Part shown: positions 48,813 to 59,100 of the stretch, one piece after another
Layout: each line of letters opens with the position of its first letter
How positions within the stretch are numbered: the first letter of the stretch is position 1
DNA from: Chaetoderma sp. LZ-2023a
Taxonomy: Eukaryota > Mollusca > Caudofoveata > Chaetodermatida > Chaetodermatidae
DNA: 64,000 nucleotides
Reading direction: 5' to 3'
NCBI GenBank assembly: GCA_034401795.1
Contig: CM067369.1
Coordinates: forward strand, 91,688,579-91,752,578
The notes under the pieces: model-generated
What the model was told of the DNA's origin: nothing
The model's input: only the letters and a program-made list of their open reading frames with translations
The model's database searches: none
Translations under genes and position numbers: made by a program

Positions 48813-50835
48813 TCAGGATGATACCCGACTGAAAGCCATCACAAGACTAAAGGGTCCTGAGTCAACCGTTCCCACTCTTGCATGTGGTTGGCCAATCGTC
48901 CTCCCACTGGTCCACCTAGGGAGAGAGGTGGACATAAGAAGCGCAAGTGGCACTGTCTCCTGGTGCAGATGCACTGGAGTAGCTCTTACTGTAGTAATCA
49001 CCCTGTCAGGTACGATTACCACGACCAGAGGAGCCTGCGCCCCCCTCGCTGCTGGCCGAAGCGCACACGGCCGTGGCCGATGCTGCGCTGGTGGCTTGCC
49101 TCTGACCTGGCCACCGCCACCTCGAGCCTGCAGGGGATGAAATGCAGGGGGAGCTGCGCGAACGCGCTCTCTACAGAGCACTTCAAATTGCTCCCATAAT
49201 GCCCTCTGGTTATTCACCAGGGTAACCGTCTCCTGGAGATGCCTACATCCCTCACCTCCAAATAGACCAGGACCTGTCATAGGCGTACGCAGCAGCCTAT
49301 TATACAAATCCTGGGACGGGCACAAGTTATCAAGCGCAAACGTGCGCCTCGCCCGGACACTCCTGGTTACAGACTGGGTTAAACAGTCCAAAGCCAAGTT
49401 AATTCCATCTTGGATGGCTCTCTGGACAGTCACCGGACTAGGCTGACGTAATGCGGATGCCGTTACTACCCCTTGTAACAACTGTGAGACATGCGAAAGC
49501 GCTGCAATAGACGCCCTCGAACTCTCTTCCACATCACGTAACGCGGTGTTAGCCGAACGCAACACGTTCGAACACAGTGCTCCCGTGTCAGACCGGGAAC
49601 CTGGCCGCGTATCTTCACCCAGCGCAGCACGGTCATCCGTGCTTGGCTTCGGTACTACACCGTATAGCTGATATTGATCAGCTGAAATGCGGCACCACTT
49701 TGCCACTTTGCGGGGGGGGGGGGGCCTTCGCTAAACGTCCATGTGCACTAATGGACGTCTCTGCCGCAGTGAACATATCAACAATATGATCAGCTAACGG
49801 CAAAGATGGCATAGCGGTAACAGTCGGTTTACCTGCCAGCCACGGGCGCTGGTCCCGTTGACTGGTCGACTGAACCAGATCTGGTCTGACGTTAATTAGC
49901 CACTGACAAGCTTCAGACCAGTCTTCCTCCGTGGCCACCTGTGAATGCTCTACAAGACGAAGGCCTTCGTCATCCTCCTGAGCAATCACAGGTGTGTATG
50001 TGGCTGGAGGAACTGATACGCCTGGCAATCCAGAGAAAGCATGCGGGCCTGAAAGAACAGGCATGCTAAACCGACTGGCTTGACCAGGAGCAGGTGCCGT
50101 GGCATTGCGTGGGGAAAATTTCGCCACACCACGGCCCTCGCCAACAGCTGCTACACCATCGGCAAGCCGAGGTATGCAGTTAAACAGGCCATCAGATCCA
50201 GCCCGGGCTACCTTCTGCGCCGTGAACACTACTCCTGCGTGAGTAGTACCGTGGACAATGTCGCCCGTGTTCCCCGCGAGGGGTGCACGTACGTCAATGT
50301 CCATGGCCACGGCGCTAGAAGGAGAACCCAGCAGATAATCCTCTTCTTCCTGGCCAGAAAGATTAGACTCCAGGTTAGCAATGAATGCTAACCCGGACTG
50401 GCCAGGAGAGGTACCATAGGAGGAACTGGTACCTGCAGGGTGCGGATAATCCTGGCCTGATATGCAGGCAGGTTCCAGCGACACCTGACCACGAACAACC
50501 GGCACGGCAAGCCTGCTGCCAGTGTTTTTACCATGGATTTATCCCTCTATTAGGGCCACCTCTGAATCATGATCGAAAACTGATAGGTCCCTAAATAGCA
50601 CTGATTCAGAGGCGGGGATTATCTGCTCCGGAGCAGATGAAGAGGACAACGAAAGATTTGGACCAGGAAGCATGCCACGAAGCAACTCTGGGACCAAATC
50701 TTTAATTGTCCTCTTCATCTCTCCCATCATCTCAATACGGAAGGCCTCCATATCTATAGCGGACGAGGCCTTCCTCTTACCCTTCTTACCAGAAGCCTCT
50801 TTCTTACTCTTCCTCTCTTCCTCTGGAGCCTTCAA
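48813..50835 (-). pseudogene. DIRS gag-like protein
   Basis: Presumed structural, nucleic-acid-binding protein of the element. 50835-50539 encodes a basic Lys/Ser-rich start (KKEASGKKGKRKASSAIDME), then a TAA. The same frame stays open to 49678 with Pro/Gly/Ala-rich sequence and PLADHIVDMFTAAETSISAH. At a long C tract on the coding strand (about 49711-49723) the true frame moves to 49706-48813: KWCRISADQYQLYG, ALWEQFEVLCRERVRAAP, and a Gly/Arg/Pro-rich tail. Family assignment rests on position and composition, as DIRS gag is poorly conserved. Confidence 0.75.
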
Positions 50836-50839
50836 AAAT

Positions 50840-51560
50840 AGGAAGTTAAATCGATCCGAAACAAAACCTCCAGGTGTAAGGTCGAATTGTAATCATATCC
50901 AGAACATCCTAACTAGACCGGATAGTTTATACAGACTATACAAACATCAGATAAACAATGATAAATGGCAGTAAGATTTTATAAATATTGTCAAATATAA
51001 TTGAAATGCCTCATATCATAACTAGAGTACCTGAGTCTTTAGCATAGACAAACCATCTGATCTGATGAACTGGACGCTCCACCAACCTTATGACCTCTCC
51101 ACCTTAGGGGGAAGGAAGTGGATTGAGAGGGCAAAGTGAGAAGACCTTCATCCGAGGCCTCCAACTCACTGGGAAAAGATTTTTGGTTAGATAACCTAAC
51201 AATGTTAGTAGGAAATGGAACCTTGGTGGAGAGAAAAACAAACTCTCTGAAGATGTGATGTCCTAACACTCCTAGGTAGATACCTGTGGACATAAACACA
51301 AAGAGAGATTAGTATTTCATAGCGCCATTTCGAAATAAACTAGTTATTTTAGGCGCTTATCATGATAAACGCGAGTCCCGGAAACACATTACACCGGGAA
51401 AAACTCGCTAAATTATAATAGAAGTCACCTGATGGCTAGGTCCTGGGCGCTCCTCTGGAGTAGTAACACGTTCTGCCATCTTAATCCAGGTGAAATAGAA
51501 CTTCTACACAGCCAAAACTTTCAGAAATTAAGGAAAAGCCTATGTAAACATGAGTTGTCT
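50840..51560 (-). other. DIRS 5' leader
   Basis: Between the 5' terminus and gag. A frame at 51299-51039 is open but not recognisable; probably untranslated leader. Confidence 0.5.
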
Positions 51561-51758
51561 CTCAGCCAATAAATTAGCAAAGAGGAAGTACTAGTCGGCG
51601 CATGCGCGGTGGTGGGGCTGGCATCCGCCTGACTGTCATCTGACTCCCTGCCCAGTAGGGGCACCTAACTTTTTTAATCTGAGTGTTTTATTGAGTGAAA
51701 GCCGATATTTAGCAATATCAAAGAGTATTAGGGAGGTAAGTATACTCTTGAAGTGAAA
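51561..51758 (-). repeat. DIRS 5' terminus (inverted terminal repeat)
   Basis: Ends GTATACTCTTGAAGTGAAA at about 51758. Inverse of the left terminus over GGAAGTACTAGTCGGC and CTCCCTGCCCAGTAGGGGCA, but its outermost 20 bases differ from the left end, which is why the internal region needs two pieces. Confidence 0.88.
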
Positions 51759-51764
51759 ACACCA

Positions 51765-52025
51765 GCACAGAGAGCCTTGGAATTCGCCCTACTCAAGAGC
51801 CAGCAAATACAGAGCCATGAGAGGACGTCATTGCATAAATCTGCTAAGCATACTACGAGGTGACCTCAAGAAAGCAGGATTAGGTACACTCAAGTCAAGA
51901 ATGGAACTGAGGAAGCTAAGGATTTTGGCTGAGGACAACATACTGGGCAAAAGCGAAGAAGGACTGATTGCAGCTGTAGGATGTTTCTACTACTACAGCC
52001 ACAGAATACAGTAATCATACATACA
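51765..52025 (+). repeat. LINE 3'-end fragment
   Basis: TPAQRALEFALLKSQQIQSH in one frame, then RGRHCINLLSILRGDLKKAG and KLRILAEDN in the next, and a noncoding end ACAGTAATCATACATACAT. Same LINE family as 11.6-12.9 kb and 21.2 kb. Two frames are needed, so it is a fossil. Confidence 0.75.
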
Positions 52026-52029
52026 TAGC

Positions 52030-53040
52030 AGAGGGTGCTTTTTACCCAGGTTGACCAGTAATATGTTAACGTGAAAGAAACCGGGATAAACTCTGCCGAT
52101 AGATAGAGGATCTGGAACGAGGTCAGATTTAATATTATTATTATCAACCGAGTTGAAAATTAACAAATTGCATGAGCTTTAGCAAGTGTAAAATGATATT
52201 TTTCTACAAGGTTGATAATAATGATATTAAATGTGATCGAGTTTGAGAATCTATTTATCATACAAACTGATACTTTGATAAATTTTTCAATAAAGTCGAT
52301 CCCGGAACTTGGTTGAACGCGCCATTTTGTACTGTTCATTTTCGTCGCCATGACGCATCACCTGCGAAGAGTTCTGACCAATGCGCCACAAAGAATGACA
52401 AACAAAATATCTGACCAATGCGCCACAAAAAATGACAAACAAAATATCGCTATTTCAGGCTTGAAATTACTTTTAATCCAAATTTTTGCGTCCATCACGC
52501 AAATTTACAAAAGTATTTCACAACTATGTAATACAAGAATTACAAAATTTAAATCAACAACAATGTATCATGTCATGTTTAAATTTCCACCATTGTTGTT
52601 GGTAGGCCAGTGTCACCGGGCATCTGGGAATATGTAACCTGAATGAAAATATTACTTACATGTTATCTAACTAATGAAAATCTCATTGATTAGTACACAT
52701 GTGTTCATTTTGAGAAACATGAAACAAACTGAAAACCCAGTTTATATGGGCCGCGTTTTGACGACTGACAGCATCAGTGAATTTCACGAAACCGGTTCAT
52801 GCCTGGTGCCCCATACCCTTCCTCTGGCCTATATACAGCAGGGTACTAGGCACAAACTGGGTTTGTGGAACCACTGACGCAGTCAGTCGCCAAAACGAGC
52901 CCATGATGAACTCCAATAAAAATGTAGCACATACACGTGTTACATCATCTTTTGGCCACAATATACAGATGGTCCTATAAACAGGTTTCACTGTAGTGCC
53001 ACTGTGGTCAATAATCCATATGTTGAATAACATTAGTATT
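52030..53040. other. no recognisable gene; possible 3' UTR of the PHD/SAM gene
   Basis: A 45-bp direct repeat TCTGACCAATGCGCCACAAA at 52373 and 52410 (about 37 bp apart). The sequence left of 53050 would be the 3' UTR on the minus strand; no clear AATAAA was found. Confidence 0.4.
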
Positions 53041-53049
53041 TACAGCCCT

Positions 53050-53178
53050 TCATAAATGCCCCGAAGTCTGAAGTTTCTGGACGTATTGATATATCTTGAG
53101 GGCGGGACCAAGTTTGAGTGACAGACCAGTTAGAACATCACTGCGTTTCATCAGAAGGAGGGATTTGCCATCGATTTC
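53050..53178 (-). CDS. PHD/SAM gene, last exon (SAM helices 3-5)
   Basis: Acceptor TTTACAG before 53178; 42 codons then TGA (53052-53050). Starts [10 protein letters not shown], phase 0. Confidence 0.9.
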   Translation of the reverse strand, partial: EIDGKSLLLMKRSDVLTGLSLKLGPALKIYQYVQKLQTSGHL

Positions 53179-56100
53179 CTGTAAATACAATTAACAATGG
53201 ATAGATCTGACATGTCACTCAAGTATATGATATCATAATGAATTACGTTATATGTAGGCTGATGTCACAATCAAACTGAGTAATGTATGATGTATCTAGG
53301 TCCGTTATGAACATTAACTAGTTTCTCAAGTTGTATGAATTGTATGTTTTCACTATTTAATAACCATTCTGTTGAACATTTTGAAACTAATTTGACTGGG
53401 CACTGTTGCTGCCATAAGCAGCAACAGCACCCAGTCAAATTAGGTTAGAAATAGTCAACAGGTTGCCTGGATAGTTACCTTGAAATTGGAATTCTGGAAA
53501 TTCATGAGTCGAGGTATAAAAATCGATCCCAAAATGTACAAAGCATGGGCAGAGCTTAGCTAGAAATAGACGGGGAATATCGAGAAATGGATTCCTCTAT
53601 TAGCAATAGATAAAAAAGGGTTAGATGGTATGTCAACTAATTTGAATTGTTATCAGCATAATATCATGAATTAATTTTTAAGGATCCAATAGCAGAAAGT
53701 TCAGTGTAGATTTTTATTTAAAATAATGACATTGTAGTCATGCAGCAAACAGCTTACACCAACATTGTCTTTAGTATGAAAAAGAGCAACCCGAGATTGT
53801 AGACTCTCCACAACTCTTTTTGTCACATTTTAAACAAACATTCATTATGGATTATAACGAAAATTGTTGGATGATCTGACCTTTTCTTGTGTTAATATTT
53901 GAGAGAAATTGGACCAGCATTTACTGAGATATTCATGGGGTGTTTTTTTTACCAGTATCGCTAGATGCAAGAGTAAATGCAAGTATGGAGTGCTTCTTGT
54001 TGTTGTTCTTAAGACATTTAAAAAATAATTCTGGATCTACTGGACGGGTCTTCTCCAACGTTGGAGATAAGTATGCCCCATGCGGGTCACTACCAGGTAT
54101 GCCAATTTTGAGTTTAAAAGCTAAAATGCTTTCGGCAACAGTTTTCAAACTAGACATTTTACACGTTCTTCAATAACTCTGGTTGTACTGGTGCAATCTC
54201 CTCCAAACATTGGCGGAACCTTGCCGATGGGGTCCCGAACAAGTATGGCAATGTTGTGCCCAAATGATTAGAAGGCAACAGCATCAACTTTCAGCAACAT
54301 TGTTTTCAAAATAAGACATTTTTAAAGGATTTTTCAATAAGTCTAATTGAGTGTGTTTGTCTGTGGTGTTCCGAAGATGTATGCCAATTTTGTGGTCAAA
54401 AACTAAAATGCAACAGCAACACCTTTCAGCAAGATTGTTTCCAAAATAGAGACTGTTGACCGGCCTGCGAAGCTGATATTACATTATCTTACCTGTTCCT
54501 GGAATGCCTCTGCCTGATCCGAAAAACCGACTGAACGGAAGAACATTACAACATCGTCGATAGTCCAATCTGATGCATCCGGCGCATCATGCTCCACAGT
54601 TTTCAGATTTCTCTGCAATGACCCATCGTTATTACCATGACTGTAACAGAGACATGATGGTATGAAGACGGCTCAATGGAGAATCGGAAGAGGTAATCAA
54701 ACCAATATTATAGCAAGCAATTTCATAAATGCTGAAACAATTTTACCAAGAATACTGTAAATTAAAATTATTAAAAAATGTGTTTCGCAACAAGTTAGTA
54801 TAAACAAATATTTTTATTTCACAAAGACTCTCTTAAAAAGAATCAATTGATATTTTTTTCTTCACCCTAGTCATGTTAGGATGGTAGGATGGTTAACATG
54901 GTAGGATGATCGAAATATTTGCTATCAATGGATTTCTGCTTCAAGAGGGTCTCAGAGACTCAGAAAAACTAAATTTACCAACTTGAGCGTGTATGTACAC
55001 ATGCACATCTACATATAACCATACCTAAGAGCATTTTGCATGGGCGTGCAGGCGTGGGTGTCCATCCTCATTAGCAATATATACGTGAAACCAAGCATGA
55101 ATTCAAAATTAGAGTACAGGAACACTTCAGGGATATAGGACACTAGACGGACTCACGAGTAGCCTGCCACTCCAACTTTCCTAATCATAGATAGAAACAC
55201 ATGTCCTAATGCATTACACATGTTTTGAGAGGTGACCCCAATGCGGACACTAACACCCCAAAAAAGGAGAATGAATGCCTACTGGATACACTTAGTCCAC
55301 ACAATGGAGCTTACTGGCATCAACCATATTGGATAAAGCCTCATAACAAGGCTCCATCACTCTCATCCCCACCCTCGCGACTTTACTAAGAACCCCTTTA
55401 AATATGAAGTCTGGTTACCCTAAGTCTGTATCAGAGTTAAATAGAACAGATAACCAAAACTACCAACAATGCTGTTCCGCAGTGATGACATAAGCTCTTC
55501 TGTTCTTCAAACAAGCACTTTAAAAATGACTGCGCAGACGAATAGACCATAATCAAGTTCATGGCCTGTATACCTACCCATTGAGTGGCTTTACATCATC
55601 CGTCGGCGACTCACATGGTGTTGGCAAGAATGATGCACTTGGACTAGCTGAAGTAAGGAAAGAATTAATACAATATGACCATCAACATTACAGTTCATAA
55701 ATAAGTTAACATGTTTGCAAAACAAAATAAAATGTACTGTTGAATATTTTGAATATAATTGTATTGGAACACTTTGCTGCATCGGACAATGTAAGAACAT
55801 TTCTTACTAACTAACATGTTTTTGTTTTGGAAAATTTTACATTATTTCTGAGCTGTACTGTATACTAGCCATGCATAGATATACAGATCTATGTATATAA
55901 GATAGAAACAACTCATTTCATTGGCTCTAAATGATTTTAAACCAATGGGGGAATCCAGTTTTAGTTATGCTCCACCCATATTTAGCTAAGCTCCACCCAC
56001 TCTTTGGGATCAATCAATCCCTGCACTCTGGATCTCAATTTCCAGAAAATTATACAGGTAAGCTGTTGTTCTGGCAGCAACAGTGCCCAGTTAAATTAGT

Positions 56101-59100
56101 TTCAAAACATTGAACAGAATGTCTGTTAAATTGTAAATCCACGAAAGACATAGGCCTACAATTCGTACCCCCTTCAGTGACATACTTTTCGAGTTTTGTG
56201 ATGATGCTATATCATATTGATTGTGACATGTGATGTACTTTGAAGTCATAAGTGGATATAACTCAATTAAAAATTGACAGAAATGCCTGAATCTCAAAAT
56301 TGATCGGTAACTTCTCATAACAAAAAAATTAATAAATGTACCAATATTCTGTTGAATATGTTGAAGGAGAGTGAAAATGTGTGATGAAAATCAACTGTGA
56401 CAGACAGATGGAGAGCAATCATATAATTCCCCTTCCCTAGTTTTACAGGTAGAGAACTAATAAAACAATGTACCAAGTTTCAGTTGAACAAAGAAGGCTG
56501 GAAAGCTCATATTTTGTGTATTTCATAAGTTGAAAGGGGGCATAAGGTCATACAAATTTACGAAAAAGTTTTGAAACTCGAATGTGATCTGTAACCTCTC
56601 ATAACAAAGCAATCTACCCAGGATCAGTTGAATATGTTGAAAGAGTGTGAAAAACTGAAATTTTCGTATTTCATATTTCTAAAAGGTGTGTAACTCCATC
56701 AAAAACAGGTGAAAAGGTCTGAAACTCGAATTTGCTGTTACCTCCTGATTTCCAGTTAAATATCTTGAAGGAGCGCGAAAGACACTGTGGAAAAACCAAC
56801 TGTGACAGACAGATGGACAGAAAGTAAATCGATAGTCATCCCAACCCCTCCTGGTTTTATACATGCAGTAATATTGCGTGTTTGTCTGTTAACCCTTACC
56901 ACTCTGGTGTCAATATGCTCTATTTTACTGTGGCAATAGCAAATACACTGGTGTACATTTCTCAACAATTTTGGTGGACGATGTTGCATCTTCCATCAAA
57001 TTTGTTGAAAAATTAATACATCAGTTCATCTTTCAATTTAATTTGAAAATTAAAATATTTGACATCAGAGCGGTAAGGGTTAATGCTACATTGATCCGTT
57101 AATATTTGGTCAGGAAAATGACACTATTTGCCTCGTGAATGTCCATTTACAGGTTAACAGAAGGGTATTTTTTAAAGTTACCACTGGAATTGACTGTCTG
57201 GGTTATCGAGCCAGTTATTCAAGTGTTACATTTTCAAAAATACACTTTTCCGTTAAAGGGTTAATATATTGACTATAGATATACCATACCTGACTGTGAT
57301 GAGTTGTTGTTGTTGACTTCTCCATTTAATTCAACTTTAATCTTCATCATGTTTTCTAATATACATTTTCCACACACCCATTTTCCTGAAAGAAATTAAT
57401 ATTTTTGATATGATGCGAGCCTTAAATTAGTTCTAGATATAATGTCTAGCTTGAAGGCAATCATACACGCAGAAAGCTGGTGCATATATTTGTTTCATGA
57501 AGGATCAGTAGCGTATTACAGCAGGAGCAATGGGATATTTACATATTTACCCATCCACCGTTCTTACTCAGTGTCCAATTTTTTGTACCCAAAATGTTGA
57601 GTGAATGATGTTTTATGCAGTTTCTTTTTTACAAACGAAAACAGCTGTCTGGACAAGACGGTTCACGCTTGTGTTACAGTTCATTATTATTGATTATCTT
57701 CTAGATGCTCTCAGATGTCATATCCTACATTTCCATAATTATACCTTCAGTTACCTGTTATTATGTTTTATACTTTTACCCATTTAGTTTACTTGAACGG
57801 ATGACTCCAGCTTTAGATATACCTCGCCCATCTTTAGCCAAGCTCCACCCACGCTTCGCCCGTGTTGGGATCGATCGATCTCTGAACTCCCTGACTCCAG
57901 AAAACTATACTGGTAACAGCATGTTTATTAGATAGTAAAGCCATAGTCAATCATCAAATTAAGCGTTTGTGATGAACTTATCTATGTGATTCATGACATA
58001 ATTGATTATGATGTCATCCTACACATCACATAGTTGATTATGACATCATATGATTGATGGATAAACTGGAATCGTCCATTTTTAACTGGCAAAAGAAATT
58101 TAGTGACCAAAAAATGGAATTAAATGTCTAAAATAGAATAATTTACCATCCAACTCATGGATCAGATGTAACCATGGAAATGCATAAGTTGCCATCTATG
58201 AGAATCTAGATTTCAAAATTTCCCATGAGAGAACACCCTGGAAACACTTTCATGTTTGGCTCTCACTTTACCCCAGAACCAAAACATTCTTTGTCCCCAT
58301 TCTATGCCAATGCATTCACTAGACCATTCATCTCGAATCTGAAGACACTTGATTAAGGTATTTATTAATCAAGTTCAAGTTCAAGATTATTTATTTTTAT
58401 ATAAAATATACATTTACAGTTTCACAACAGGTAGTCCACCAAAGGCAGAGCCTATGTGGCAGTGGACCCCTACATATAACATATAACAACAATATAGGAC
58501 ATAAGAATACTGAATACATACGGTTAACATCCTATATATACATATCATTAACTGTCTCGCTGCCAAGCCTCTGCAGTCTACATTTTCCGTGGAGCCTAAC
58601 TCAGGGTATGCTGAGTACCTCTAAAACAATTTGACAGAAAGTTGTCGGTGGCTAAGCCACCAGCAACTTTAAGTCAAATTGTTTCTAAAATACTCAATAC
58701 AGGATTATTCTGAAAACATTTGGAGACAGCATCAACTTTTAGTCAAATTGTTTTCAGAGACAATCGAGTCTAACCATAGAACGTAATAAGCTTTTACCAC
58801 AAAATATATAACAATGTTATTTTAAAATGTAATATCTCTAGCTCATTCTACTAGTCTAGGGGAAGTAATCACTGTATATGAGAAAATATAATTGTTGCTT
58901 ACCTCCCTTAAGTGTTATTTGTTCTTGAAAATGTATTATGTATTATAATGTAGTATATTATTCATTGTTTTATTGTCGAGTTGAAACAGTGAATAATTCA
59001 CGTAATTTCTTTTCATATTATCAAAATCAATGCTTGGGAGCAGCTTTTGTTCCACACATCCTATAAAACTTTAACCGGCTTGCTGTTTCTAGGACATTGG

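Larger units (their letters stand above)
45158..51758 (-). mobile_element. DIRS-type retrotransposon (tyrosine-recombinase retroelement), about 6.6 kb
   Basis: Order on the minus strand: inverted terminus, gag, RT-RNase H, tyrosine recombinase, internal complementary region, inverted terminus. DIRS elements copy through a circular DNA and integrate with a recombinase instead of an integrase, so they lack target duplications. The terminal repeats are inverse to each other (45211-about 45370 against about 51565-51724). The internal region (45441-45545) matches the complement of both outer ends. The three proteins each carry one to several stops or frameshifts, so this copy is inactive but complete in layout. 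A truncated MITE B lies at the left border and a LINE 3' end at the right. Confidence 0.93.
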
